This document shows positions 23,280 to 36,229 of a DNA stretch of 64,000 bases, piece after piece. This DNA is from Aquatica leii (Eukaryota > Arthropoda > Insecta > Coleoptera > Lampyridae), in assembly GCA_035610365.1 (NCBI GenBank), contig CM069432.1, positions 185,551,027 through 185,615,026 of the forward strand. Direction: 5' to 3'. The translations under genes were made by a program, and so were the position numbers. The notes beneath the pieces are model-generated. The model worked only from the letters and a program-made list of their open reading frames with translations, had not been told where the DNA came from and did not search any database. Positions within the stretch are counted from its first letter, which is position 1, and every line of letters starts with the position of its first letter.

Positions 23280-26064
23280 AAAAATATATAAATATCAGAA
23301 TCTAAAAGATTAAACCCTTAGAAAAAATTCCATACAGACACAAAAAAGTTTGCTCAAGAAAAAAATATTAATAACAACCATATATGATTTTATATTTAAA
23401 ATTACTGTTTTAATTTTGTAATTACTTGTTAAGAGGTTAACATAAAAGTAGTAAAAAAAAATCCAATAATCTTTTGTTTTCTTCTTTTTTCACATGATTA
23501 ACTAAATATTATAGTTAAAGTAATTAGTTACATTTTATGAACGTTACATCGTATACTTTTGAGTTTACATATTTGTAGGTATTTTATAAAAAGAAATTAA
23601 TAAAATTTAATCAAACAAATTCATTTCATTAAAAAAAGCAAATTTAGGTATATATAAATGGTATAGTCAGAATTGCCGTAATTAAAAAAAGGTAAAAACA
23701 ACATGCAATGCAAGGTATAAACTAAATAATCCATTTACATCTAATTCAATTTGTCATAAATGAATTTTCTAAATTTATATTCAATTAGTTAATGCACTTA
23801 TTCATACAGAAATCCCTCTTTTGGTCATCAGCGGGGGTTCTGAGACTAGCAACAAACAACTTTAACGCCCCTACACAGAAGCAGGATTAAATTAGGATAA
23901 ATTGAGTACAATCTTCTCGTGTACGACGTTGATAAATTTGTCAATGCCTTTAACGTAAGATGTGTATATACTGTTAAATAACGTTTAATTAGCATTCATA
24001 TAAAAACCAATAAAAATGATAAGTACTGAAAATATTACCAGCATACATCTAACAAAACAAAATCTTACTCCAAAAACATAACTGTGTACTTTTTAGGTAA
24101 CTTTAATTTCATGTATCAAGAATATAGTTTCAATTAAAGGATTGTTAAGCAACCGTGTCTGTAACATTTCGATACTAAACGCGTTGGTGTGACCAGTTTT
24201 TGTGGGTTGACCATTCAAACGTGACTAAAACCTATATAAAAATCGTCAATATAAAATAAAGATAGAATATGTTAGGCAGACAAAAGTAATTTCTACAGAC
24301 ATCCGGTGCAAGTTGTTCAGAGACACAAGAACTGCATAAATATTTATGTTCTGAAACGTGAACTGTAAGTTAAAATTCTCACTATGATTGCACAATGCAT
24401 GAAAACGTAGCATAATAACTTGTTTAATTGTCTTTTTTTGTCATTTACATGCAACTTCATAACTTTAGTTTCAACTTAAAATTTATGAATGTGTCAGAAT
24501 TAAGTTGTAAGAAGTGGGATGTAATTAGTCGTAGAGATACATTGCCAATCATTTAGTATTTACCCAATTGTGTTTGCATAATAATAAATAAAGTAGTTTA
24601 TAATTTAATTATTGAGTTTTCAGTTTAAAGAAAATATTTTACTGGTCTAATTCGGATGGTAATCATAGAATCAACATTTTTAACAAATATTTTCTTTTTG
24701 TTTTAACTATAATTGTTATCAATTTAAATTATGCCAAAATTTAATATACATTTTAAAATTTTGTTAAATATTAATTAGTCACTCAAATAAAATAGACATT
24801 TTATAAATATAATTATATTGTAATCAGGTCAGCAATTAAGAAAAGTTATATTGAAACGTTTGTAACAGCATTTAAAAATTGCGGTTGTTTTAGGAAAGAT
24901 ATTTTCACCGTCAAAAAGTGAAAAATTTTTAGGCAAGATACTAAATTAAAAACGGTTTCTACTCGTTACTTATTAATACAAAACACACAACATTCGATTT
25001 ATTTAATCAGATAAATCTTCTGCTATATAAACTAATACCATTTCATGAATCACTTTTTTGAGGTTTTTTAGATTATAATTTTTTAGCATGACACATTGAT
25101 TCAAGTAAAAATCTAAAATTACTTTGATTTATGGGCACAATTTGGTCATAAAAACTTCTGGTTTTACATTTATGAAATTATTTAATTAATCAGTCAATTC
25201 CATTAATCCTTATTTTAGTAATTGAGATCATTTTTGTAAATAACTATAACGACAGAAAATCCTTTAATTTTACTAAACATTGCATAATATTTACCCTTCT
25301 ACTTCTAAAATAATTAAAAAAATGTGGTAGATGCTAAAAGAACTAACAATGTTCTTAATAAAGTGTGACATAAGTAAATTGTCTAATTAAAAAAATTATA
25401 TAATTATTAGTAAATTTAAAAAAAAAGTATTATGAACATTTTGATTAGTAAAAAAACGAAAGTAAGCAATAAATTCAAAAAATTGTCTTTTATTAAAAAA
25501 AAAGGTTTTTACATTGTTAAAAACTTACTTGTTAAAAATAACCATTATCAATAAATAGACAAAAAATTTATAATTTAATAGTTTTCGTCTGTTTTGATGT
25601 ATTTTACAGGCCGGAAATTTTATTTTTCTGGCCGGTAAGTGTAGTAGAATTTTATAACTACAACTTGGCACTAACGACTATTAATTAATCAACCGTCATC
25701 GGTCAGATTTTTTAGAATAATACTAAAAAATTTTTATAAAGAAATATAATAAAATTGTTTATATCTTACAATAGTTTCATATAAAAGTTAAGTTATAATA
25801 GAATTATGTAATTGTTAAATTAATTTCAAAAACAATTAAAATTAATTACAGGTTTTAGTCTTATCAACATATGTTATTAAATGTTATTCAAAATCAATTA
25901 AAAAGTTTGTGTATCACACGTCCTAATAGAATATTATATTTATATTACTAAGAGTAGAAAGCCAATATAGTGTGTGAGCATAGAAGTTTGTTTAGCCGAG
26001 ACTGAATAATCTAGGCAAAACACACAATGTATATACCGTTTTATTTACTATGTGGACATTAATC
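23280..26064. other. Long AT-rich spacer
   Basis: No supported gene. A 25-base segment at 25610-25634 sits between an acceptor-like and a donor-like signal (see findings). Confidence 0.35.
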
Positions 26065-26545
26065 AGCCTATATCTATGAAATAATCTTCACTTGAAGTAC
26101 TAGGCTCATTATATCCTATAAGCTTTAAAATTTTATTTGCAATATGTTTTTTGTTGCTCACAGATTCTTTAATATATTTTTTGGCAACACTGGTGGATTT
26201 CCATCCACCATGTCGTGTTAGTGCTTTAATATCACCACCATTGTCAACTAAGAGGTCCTTCTAAAGCTATGGCCTGTATATTAATGGCGATTTGGCAAAT
26301 TTAAAAAGAGCGCAACATTTTTTGAGACGTTTGATATTTTATGTATGCCCATTATAACACGATGACAATTACCATGCGGATATTTAATAAAAAACCTATA
26401 AAAAATTATGTGTTTTTGTCGAAGAAGTACATATTTTTTGTATATATTCAAATAAAAATGTCCAATTATAGTCAATGAACGATATCTTTTAGTTTTAGTA
26501 TTGGGAATATTTACTAAGATTAATGCCCGTTTTCACCAGCAATTC
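26065..26545 (-). pseudogene. Crypton-like tyrosine recombinase, C-terminal part
   Basis: The minus strand reads LILVNIPNTKTKRYRSLTII, then KYVLLRQKHIIFYRFFIKYP, HRVIMGIHKISNVSKNVALF, a stop, YTGHSFRRTS, and after a frameshift LVDNGGDIKALTRHGGWKST and SVAKKYIKESVSNKK. These are the catalytic boxes of a tyrosine recombinase: H-x-x-R in GHSFR, the HGGW box, and the nucleophile Tyr in AKKYI. The arrangement resembles insect Crypton-type or Crypton-derived recombinases. One stop and one frameshift disable it, and the N-terminal half is not visible. Confidence 0.7.
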
Positions 26546-27424
26546 TTAAAGTAGTACCTCTGCAAGCATTTCGTAGCGTTGAGCAATTCTTAACCCATGC
26601 GAAAAATAATTCATTTTCACCAGTCAAACAACTTTCTAATAAACAAGTTCATTCAAAAAGTATGAAGGCAAAAAAAGCCTGTTTTTGCATTACTGCGAAT
26701 TTTATTGCTACAAACAACACAATTCGGTATGTAGGTACATTTCATTAGATAGAAAAATTTTTAATATTTTTTTGTAGGCCGACAGATAGTTGTGTGGAAC
26801 TTTGACAATATAAAATTTCTGTATTAGAGGATGTTTTAAGATTTATGGGTCGAGGCAGTGTGGAGTTCAGCTGTGTAAATAACAGCGATATTGTAATTGC
26901 TAATATTTTTATATCTGTACTAATTAAAAGTTGTTAATATGCACTACTTTTATATTTAGCGGAACATGAAATGGCAGCTGCAACAGTATGTGATAAAGAT
27001 AGTTGAGGTTCCTATACAAGTATATCACGTCTCCTAACAAGAAGGAAGTGCAAAGCAGTGATGCTAGTACGACTTCCTTCGACCAGCTAACAAAATGCTA
27101 CTAATGTTTGTCTTGTTATAGTAAGTCATATGCATATTTTAAGTCATTCGATACGCTGCATAGAAAACGAACTACAGCTGCCGAACTACATAAATTAAAT
27201 TAAAAAATTTGCAGGAAATTCAAATAAAGAATATTATATTGCAAAAATGGTAAGTAAGTAAGTTTTCATTGATTACATATTTATAATAATTACCGATAAC
27301 GAAAGTGTTGATTCCAGCTAGATAGCCAAGTTCAAATAAGTATATCTGTTATAAGAATAAATTATTAATATAAGATGGTTTTTATTTTTGACAAATTTGC
27401 TTAAAATACACTTTTAGCTAAAAT
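26546..27424. other. Spacer, possible Harbinger end
   Basis: The block near 26522-26635 has two copies of TTTTCACCAG (GCCCGTTTTCACCAG and CATTTTCACCAG). They could be a terminal or subterminal repeat of the neighbouring Harbinger element. The matching opposite end was not found. Nothing else is supported. Confidence 0.3.
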
Positions 27425-28130
27425 ATCTATTTACAATAACAACTCTTGGAAATCCATTTGTCCATCGTTAATTAAAATCCTCAAGTTTTCGTTATCTTCA
27501 GGTAGCAGTTCTTTTCGCTTTACAAATACAAAAATTATGAAGGATACATTATGAAATTATAATTGAGGTATAATTTTTAATTTCTGCCTAATCCCCATAG
27601 TTAGAATTGGAAACCTGCGTTTTGAAACTCCATACTGCTTCTCAACGGTGTTTCTTGTTGAAGTATAGCTCCGATTATAATTAATTTGTCCTTGAGTTGC
27701 AAAAATTGAAAAAACATATATTTACAAGGAATTACAAAATGTTTGTAATTTTTTTCCTCATTATTATTACTTTTAATCAATACTCACTGTCTCTTAATTT
27801 AATACAATTGGGGATGTCTACCTGTTTCAAACTCGTGAAACACCCTACTATTCTAAAATATTGCTGCATTATGAGTTGATCCAGGCCATCTGCAAACGAG
27901 ATTCTCCAATTCTAAATTTGCGGATTATATGGTTTGAACGTTTAAAGTTTAAATCTTCTCCTATAATAAGGAATTTTATAATTAGAAACTTGGAATACAG
28001 TTATAATTTAACGTATGTCAATGGTTCCTACGGCATTTGTAAAACCACGCATTGTCATAAACTTTTCTCGACTTTTCTGAAATTTCTGTTACCACTGAGG
28101 AATTTCATATTTCTCGTAGCTTAGGTGAAG
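27425..28130 (-). pseudogene. PIF/Harbinger transposase pseudogene
   Basis: The minus strand reads RWPGSTHNAAIF, then NSRVFHEFETGRHPQLY, then, over frameshifts, NYNRSYTSTRNTVEKQYGVW and KRRFPILTMGIRQKLK, and finally KRKELLPEDNENLRILINDG. WPGSTHDA and the RTRNxVEKxFGxxKRRF region are diagnostic of PIF/Harbinger (HARBI1-like) nucleases. Upstream (28130-27950) a decayed FTNAVGT block marks the first catalytic region. There are several stops. The open frames on the plus strand at 27697-28124 are shadows. The element would cut and paste at short TA-rich targets. Confidence 0.7.
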
Positions 28131-31100
28131 TGCACTGAATTTTTTTACTTATTTTAATGTTTATCTGATAAATTAAGACCAAATGTAAAATTTATCACTA
28201 ACAGTTTACGGAAACTTAAACCCAGATGATTTTAAGATTTGTTATCATGGATATGCACATGTTTTTCTTAGTAAAACAACAAAAATGATTTGTACTAGTA
28301 CAACAATTGACCCCTTCTACTGCATGTACACCCTTATCTAATCTAATCTGTACAATTACTACTATGCACTTAAAAAAAAGTATTTTGCGAGTATTCGGAT
28401 TTTGTAAGCTCATACTCGCAAAATAGCACTTTCTGGAATAGTGATATAAATAACTATTATTAAACGAAAATTGGTGATGTTAATCAAATGAGTTTAGAGT
28501 AAAATTTCTAAGCAAAGCAAAGAACAAAACTAACTTATTGATGACAATAACTTTTTATTTAGATTTATTCTAAGTAATACAGTTTTGTTGGTTTTATATA
28601 TACATATATACATACATATATGTATATTATATTTTCCATTTGTAATAGCGGTAATTAAAAGGTGCATCTTATAAGAATCATCAACGCTACACTGTCACTG
28701 TAAATATTTATAACAGTAATTAATTCATGATTTAATTCATTGTTATGTGCGTCTACTAAAAGCCGACAAAGATCATATATGTGTGTAGCTGATGTAATTT
28801 ACAAAATAATAAAACGGTTTATAATTACAACGAACTACTTTATACGTATAATATAATTTCCCAAAAAAATTAATTTGTTTTGTAAAAAAACTACCTGCAT
28901 GCATACCATCAAACTTTTACTAATATTACTCAACACGAGGGTTAAAACCTAATTAACTGCAGTAATTATTTTAGTATTTGGTAACACTTCACAAATACAT
29001 AAAAAAACTAAATGATAGTTGCACAAACGTCTCTTGTAAGTGCATATGTCAATTCTTTTCGAACATTTTAGGCTATTTATTTTACATGATTACGTGTATA
29101 CTTTATTTAATTCTAAGTGATAATAACAAATTCTAAAAAATTAAGCTCAAAGATTCCGTTATATACATAGATAGATAGATACATAAAACCCAAGCTTATA
29201 AAAGCGTGTTAAAAAGACATAAATATATTACTTAAAAACATTGTTTCTGTGTAGATAATATAAAAGCAAAATATACTATACTTTTTAAACTTTAGAAATG
29301 TAACAAGAAACCAATTTATGTGTGTAATTATACAATGAGGATATAAATACTACGTACATTTTTTTATACACAGTTAAAATACATATTTAATATACATTTA
29401 ATATACATTTAAGTATTTGAAATTTAGTAATGGTTTGTTTATTAAAAGAGTTGGTTCATAATACCTAATAAAACCAATTAAAAATTTCAGATCAACTTTC
29501 TTTCAGTGACTAATTTTTCTTTTACTAAAACTTGTGTTCGCATTCAGTGTATATGTATACTTATTACTACTTATATACGTACATAAATAAAGGGTAAACA
29601 AATTTTGTACCTTACAATTTATACGGCCTACGTAAGAATATAAGTAAAACACAAAAGATGAATGCTAATTCCCAGTGCAAACAGAGATTCATGTATGTAT
29701 TATATTTCAAAATTCGTCTCAAAAGTATACAACTACAAGTTTACTTTAAAGATTCACAAATTTTCGTAAAGTTGGGATTTAACACGTTTTCTACCATGAA
29801 TGTGTATTATGTTGGACTTCGACGATATCGAATGACAAAGTGACCAATTACAAAGAATTCAAGGTTACAATCGTAACACCTTTATTCTACCTCAGGTTCC
29901 GTTTTAAGCATTTGGTCAAACCGATTCTATTTACTGTATCAGGTTATACCAATTTACTTTTTCAATACAGCGTTGGGGTTTTGTTCTGGCAGGTAGTCGT
30001 CATTCTTTTATTTCTTAAAGTCCCGGTCTAACAAACACCTTCTATCTATACTAAGAAATGTCACATTAAACTAATACAGTTTTAAAGTGATTCATGCTTT
30101 TATTTATAAAGCATACTAAAATTTAACAGCATTTATCTAGCTCATAATATACTATAAAACAATTTTATAAAATAATAAGACGGTAAAGAATATGTACACT
30201 TTTATAGATGTCTTACAATTTGTTTTTGTGCGTATGCAATAGAAAACATATACTATCGTTTTTATAAAAAAAAATTGACGCTATAAAAATAGAAACACCG
30301 TAAAAAAATTTTATGTTACGGCATTTTCATAAAAATTTAAGCTGTCACACTATCAAAACTGTTTGTATAAAAATTTTATAGTTACATATCAGCTTTATAG
30401 TAATTTCTCTAAAAAAATAATTTGCTGTTATCAATTTCCGGTATGCAATACAAATGTTTAGTAAAATTGTAAATCAGCGTAAATTTGAACATATACATGA
30501 CAGACTAAAGCTTTATTTATTAAACTTAAAGTTAGAAGATAACTATAGTTTTAGTTCATGTTGAAAAATACAAGAAAACTTTAAGTAGATTATATTATAT
30601 AGATGTATTCAAAAAGCAATATTTTTGAACTCGCTTATTAACTAATTAAAATACCCGTTTTCCAGTGATCTTACCAAATCATATTTTAATGTATACAACA
30701 TCGCAAAAACAAGTCAAATCAAAAAATTAAATTTTACTGCAACTAAATGGTAATTCTAAATGTCCTTAAAAATTAGTTTTGTATACACAAGCATTTAAGC
30801 TTACAAAATACGTTTACCAATATAAGTTTGTAACAAAATGTTGGTGCTAATATAAAAATTTAATGTAATTTTTGTTTTTTGCAAGCGAATTTTAGCGAAA
30901 AAAGTGTAATGCAATCCCACTTTGCAAAGATCTAGATTTACACGATAAATAATAACATTTAAAAGCGGCCCTAAATATTAACTTATTAAAAAAATATTTT
31001 CATGATCTGCAATCTTTAATTTTGTTTAAATTAATCAATTTTTTTGTAATTTTTATTATATTTTTAATGCATGCCAATTATATTTCAGTTTAATTAAAGA

Positions 31101-33177
31101 GGAATAATTAAATAAATATTTATATACAACACTGTGTCTTATAAGTTATAATATTGAAACAAATAATCAGTACCTATATCAAAACTTAAATATAAAAAAC
31201 GTTATAAAGTTTTTTAGTAAACTGAACTGGATCAAATGTCATACAAGAAATTCCCCGTGAGTTTTTAGAGAATTTTCTTCATAGTTTTATAAATCGACTG
31301 AGTCATTGTCAAATGACAAATGAAAGACAATTTAAACACTTATTTCTTTAAATTACTTAGTTATTAATTTGTTTTTAGTGATAAGGTTTTGATTCATAAC
31401 TTTTTTGTACAGATATAATTACTTGATGTAAATACTTGAATCAGCTTTTTCTACAAAAAAAAATGTTATTAAAATGAATTTAAAAAAAATGTCTTTAGTG
31501 CGGTTAGAGAAAAAAATGCTCCATCGAATGATAAAGTAAAAGTAATATGTTCCCATTTGAATAACTTACGCGGAGCGGCGTAACTCAGAAACCATTGCAG
31601 GTAACAAAAGCATTTCCAATTGTGGATAAACAACTTTTGTATTGAACAATTTTTTCTAAAATGAATATTAACGACAATAAATCGCCGTCTCTATACTTTT
31701 TAATAATGCTGTATCTATAAAATAAAACTTGAAAACAAAATTCAAAGAAAATTAAACAAAGAGTATTATGATTTTCTTATTTGAGCAACTCTGGTATATA
31801 ACATAAGACATAGGTTTTTGTGGAAGTAGACATCTTCAGATGTTAAAATAAAGTTTCTTCACAAATTGTTCATGTTTTACACGTTTTAAAACAGAATTTA
31901 TTATTTCAATAAACCCAAATTAAGTATAATAGTAAATAATTGTAAGCTGGGTTTAAATTCACTAAAACCTGTTTTTTTAAAATAAAATTGAAATTTTGGA
32001 ATGGACCTACTAACGTTAAAAAAACTGGTATTTTTGTTAAGGTTTGTGGAAACGATTTTAACAATAATCAGTAAACTTGAATATCTTGTATATATACAAT
32101 TATGTGTGCCCACTAAAAAATAACGTTCTTATTCTAATATTATTTATCTATTTATTACTTATAAAAAACCCCATTTTTGTAACAAAAGATAGATATTAAA
32201 GTTACCTTTAATAAAATACTGCATCAAAGTCTATATCATGCAGGTTACAAAATATCTAGTATAATTTTTATATTTCTTTTGATATTATAGAGAGTTCAAA
32301 CTGCATAAACGAATACTGTTACAAAAATCTGAATATTGTTTGTGATGTGAAATAAAGTAGTGTATAATAAATCATTTTTTTAAATAATCACCACACAAAG
32401 CTCGTATACGCACTAAATACAATCAAAAATTAAAATATCAATTATCATTTTTTACATTTTTTTTTTTTAAAATTAATAGTACTCTATAACCGTTAGATAA
32501 ATAACAACCAGTTAAGTTATGTAAAACTTCAAACTGTTATTTGAAATCAAATAACTTAACTCAAAAAAATAAGATTTGAGTAATAAATGCTTAATTTAAT
32601 TACTTTATGTATCAACCATCAGAAAACAAAATCAAAAAAAATTGTAAAAAATTGTTTTTAAATATTGGTACGTTAGTATCTTCATTAATTATTCAGTTTA
32701 AACAGTATTGTATTACTTTTAAGTACACCGCTAATATTAAAACTTCAATGAAACTAAAGAATAGTTTTTAACTATTTAACTAAGTTTAAATAACTTTGTG
32801 AATTTCAAATTAGTTACAACAAGTATAAAAATTAAGAGTGAAATATTTTTTTTCAAAGTTTTCTAGTTTTTTATAAACTTAAATTAATTTAGTTAAATTT
32901 AATATTTTACTTGTAGTGTTTAAAGCCAATGTAAATATTTGTAGTTTAGTTAATTATAGTTATCATCTGTATAAATATAATGTTTTGTTAATATATTTTT
33001 TTAACGCTTGATTATGACATATTTTTAAGTTATTTGATACAAATTATACAAATTTCGATAGCAACTGTATTAAAAGCAAATAATTTTTTGCATTAGTACT
33101 GAAATACAATTTGACGTTATAAGTGCAGACCCATCGCACACTATAAATTTACTGTAAAAATAGTAATTTGAAAATTG
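28131..33177. other. Long AT-rich spacer with simple repeats
   Basis: No coding that I can support. Simple sequence runs occur at about 28597-28632 (TA/CATA) and 29165-29182 (GATA-like), and a 12-bp unit (TTTAATATACAT) is repeated about two and a half times at 29385-29412. The remaining short open frames look like chance in AT-rich DNA. Confidence 0.4.
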
Positions 33178-33720
33178 CTATAGAGGTGTAATCATAATAT
33201 CAGTATGTTTTAATTGTGATCCTGCTTGGAAGGATTTAACTAATAAACTTCTAGTACTATTGCAATGGAAAACATCATCATAATCTTTTAAAGCAGTAAT
33301 ACGTGGATAACAAAACTCATGCCATAATGGACTATCTACTTAACTTACAGTTGCGTTTGCAGCTACTTTGCAAGTTTCCTCTGACATTCTTACAGTACCA
33401 AATTCTGTTAATTAAAACTTTGTGTAAGTGATAATAATCCGAAAACAATGTGTTTTGCTAATAAAAAGTTTAATTTACCTAAAGATTCTGCAAAGTCCCC
33501 ACATTGCACAGATATAACTTCCGTTTTTTGCTGCAAATCAGTTCTACAGAATAACCGTTTTTTCTAATACTATGTTTCGGAGTAACTCTAACCTTTACGG
33601 TACAAATATCTCCATCACGTTTGATCTGCACCCAGTTAATAACATTCTCCCCTTAACTTTTACATTCAGATCTAATAAATGTATTTTACATGAAATCACT
33701 TATAATCTTATCTGTGCAAA
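33178..33720 (-). pseudogene. SWIM / YqaJ-type element protein pseudogene
   Basis: The minus strand starts with FIRSECK, NVINWVQIKRDGDICTVKVR and VTPKHSIRK, then shifts frame into DLQQKTEVISVQCGDFAESL. It continues, after a break of about 70 bases with GT...AG ends, as FGTVRMSEETCKVAANATVS, a TAA stop in frame, then DSPLWHEFCYPRITALKDYD and a terminal stop at 33180. The VQCxDCAxS block precedes a SWIM-type zinc finger, and RMSEETCK...WHEFRYGRITAS is the start of a YqaJ-type nuclease domain. This pairing is known from multicopy insect proteins linked to mobile elements. The Cys-x-His half of the zinc finger is missing, as is the rest of YqaJ. Confidence 0.55.
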
Positions 33721-34009
33721 AAACTGAGTAAAAAAATGAGTGAACATAATATATTTTTGAGGTTAAGCTTAAATTAACTTAAAAATTACTAGTTTATAAC
33801 ATAGAATAGGAAAGAATGCAACCTATTCTCTTTCAAAAATGTCTAAACAAATCTTTAAATTCTGAACTTACTACTATGCTACTATTATAATTATTTTTAT
33901 ACAATCAACTCAAACTATTACTATTCTTTACAAATACATTTATAGACCATTCTTTTTTATTGTGAGACAATCGTTTTACTTCTGCCCATTTGATTTTTCT
34001 ATTGTTTAG

Positions 34010-34812
34010 TATTTGTGTTCGTCGTTCCAAGTTTTTTTCGGTCGTGATATTGTTCTCTTCTCCATAGTTTTTGCTTCACACATGTTCTTTACCGGTCTTT
34101 CTTTGTTCACTCTACACAAAAGTCCAAACTATTTTAACTGTTGTTCTTCAATTTTGTCTAACACTATTTTTAGTTCTTTTTTCACTATCTTGTTTTTTAT
34201 TCTGTTTAATCGTGTCACTCCCTTAACCCGTCTTAAATATTTCATGTCTATCGTTTGTAATTTACTTTTTAATCATTTATTTAGCACCCAACTTTCACTA
34301 CCACAGATCAAAATAGGTCTAAATATTGTCTTGTAAATAGTAATTTTCGTTCTTGTTGATATTTTCTTTTTTCCTATAAATGTTTGTTTTAGACTGTGAT
34401 ACATATTAGCTGCCGATTGTACCCTTTCGCTTATTTCTCCGTCGATGTTTCCTTGTTCATATATTATAACTCCTAAATACTTAAACGGCAGTACTCGTTA
34501 TAACTTTTTTCTTTTTATTATTATACTGACATTTTTCTTTTGTTTTCCATCATCATCAACTTGGTTTTGGTTTCGATTATTTTCATATTTCGCTTTGTCA
34601 ATGCTCTTGCTCATGTTTTCAAATTTTCTTCTATAATTGCTTTTCTCCCGCCGCGCAGAGCATGAGGTCATCCGCAAAAGCAGATTCTGATATTCTCACT
34701 CTTTTTAATCTTTAGTGTCCTATATTCATCTTGTTAATTTTGTTTTTTATTTCTTTTATAATGTCATCCATGACGATAATAAATAGTGCTAGACTCAGTA
34801 TACTTCCTTGTT
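34010..34812 (-). pseudogene. LINE reverse transcriptase, catalytic and C-terminal part
   Basis: After the piggyBac insert, the minus strand reads QGSILSLALFIIVMDDIIKE, then RISESAFADDLMLCAAGE with the catalytic FADD at 34678-34667. It continues through KINTSKTKVMMI, FKYLGVIIYEQGNIDGEISE, RVQSAANMYHSLKQTF, RPILICGSESWVL and LQTIDMKYLRRVKGVTRL. This is the usual palm-to-thumb order. The element fades out at about 34010 without a visible tail. Stops and frameshifts are common. Confidence 0.7.
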
Positions 34813-35348
34813 TTAACCTTTGGATTACCAAGCAAGTTTTGAGGCGCCGATTACCAAGTGAAGATTTGACCCCAAATTTTTTTTCTTATTTTGTAAAGAA
34901 AAACCGATTAATTTGTAATGGTAACCTTTAATAATATTTTAAATTAACATTAAATTTCATATAAACTAATAAAAATATAAAAATAAAATGTAAACAAATT
35001 ATTGAGGGCAACAACATATTATTACATATTATTGTAGTTTTTCTCTGGCAATGTTGTTTACAAACAAAGAGTTTGCACTTTTTACATGTTTCCGAACATT
35101 TTTTGTCATTTGCTCTTGGACATATCTTACAACGACCTCTTTTTGTGTTGTTCTGTGTATGCCAAACAATACTTTTTTTACGTCGCAAAACAAATAACAA
35201 TTGAAAAATTTGTTATATATTATTAAACATTGTTGAAAGAAACTCAGTTAAAAAAATATTGGGACAGTTGTAAAAAAAACTTAAGAAAAGACAACAAAAA
35301 CAACACGTCTGGGGTCAAAAAAGACCCCAATGGTAATCGGAAGGTTAA
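34813..35348 (-). mobile_element. piggyBac deletion derivative inside the LINE
   Basis: TTAA lies at both ends (34813-34816 and 35345-35348), with inverted termini TTAACCTTTGGATTACCA (left) and TTAACCTTCCGATTACCA (right, reverse complement). GGGGTC-type subterminal motifs lie at both sides. On the right they form a GGGGTC/GACCCC hairpin. LINE RT sequence continues on both sides, so this is an insertion. Its termini differ from those of the element at 5729-6332, so it is another piggyBac family. Only the C-terminal Cys-rich domain of a transposase remains inside. Confidence 0.85.
35015..35200 (-). pseudogene. piggyBac transposase C-terminal Cys-rich domain
   Basis: The minus-strand frame reads KRGRCKICPRANDKKCSETC, then KKCKLFVCKQHCQRKTTIIC. 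The Cys/His spacing is that of the end of a piggyBac transposase, preceded by a short remnant (SIVWHTQNNT). The catalytic core is deleted. The frame is open through the domain and runs on past its expected stop. Confidence 0.7.
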
Positions 35349-35879
35349 TCCATCTCCTGTTGTAAAGTTTTTTTATTGCTTTTGTAGACTTCGAACGTTC
35401 ATCTTTCTACTTTTCTCTATGATTTGTTTTATGGTAAAAATGTGGTCCTGTATATTTCTTCTCTTTCTAAAGTCACTTTGTGATTCTTCTAGTTGAGGTT
35501 CTATTATCCGTCGTAATCTAATGTCCAGCATTCTTTCGTACATTTTACTTACTATGCTTAAAAGTGTAATGCCTTTATAATTAGCGCGATTTCTTTTGTT
35601 TCCTTTCTTGTACAAGGGTACCATAATTTCTGGTTATTTTATCAAATCCCGCAATTTTTTCATTGTCTTGATTGTTTGTGTCACGTGTCTCATACTTCTG
35701 CCTTTACTCTTTTTGTCTTTTTGTGCCTCTTCTTGCCATGTTATACTTCTTCCTGAAGTATTCTCTACGTTTAAGAATTTCTGAAAGTATTGTCTCCACC
35801 TTTCCATTATGTCGTTGTTGTTTTTCTGCACTTCTCCGTTGTTATTTCTAATGTATTTTGTTGTATTGTTTTTTTTCAA
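35349..35879 (-). pseudogene. LINE reverse transcriptase, N-terminal part
   Basis: Two minus-strand open segments (35879-35634 and 35624-35373) read as a non-LTR RT. They show IMERWRQYFQKFLNVE, MVPLYKKGNKRNRANYKGIT, LLSIVSKMYERMLDIRLRRI and IEPQLEESQSDFRKRRNIQD. The match continues in another frame into FVEVYKSNKKTLQQEM and is then cut by the inserted piggyBac derivative at 35348. The next part of the RT resumes at 34812. Confidence 0.75.
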
Positions 35880-36229
35880 GTTTTTCAGTAGTTTGTAGAA
35901 TAGTTTTTGATTTGTTTTACTGTCTTACACCATATTCTTGTTTTTTTTGCAGATATTTTTTCCATTTCAGTTTCTTTATTTTGAGTTCCGTTTTAATCTC
36001 TTCGTTCCACCTTCTTGTTTGATTCTTTTTGTGAGTTGTAAAAGCCACTACGCATGTTTGTCTTGCAACACGTAAGACAACTTTTTTAAGATTTTGCCAT
36101 ATTATCTTTTCCGTTTTTTCTTTGTATTTTTTTGCAGTTTGATTGTTTGCTAATTTGTATGTTATTATTACTTCGTTTATTTGTTTAAGTTTAATTTCTG
36201 TTTTTCTTGTTTTCCAATTTTTATTCTTA

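Noticed and set aside
23823-23860. CTGATGACC on the minus strand, hammerhead core word
   Set aside because: No GAAA box, stem II or cleavage triplet in register.
27697-28124. Two overlapping plus-strand open frames
   Set aside because: Antisense to the Harbinger transposase pseudogene.
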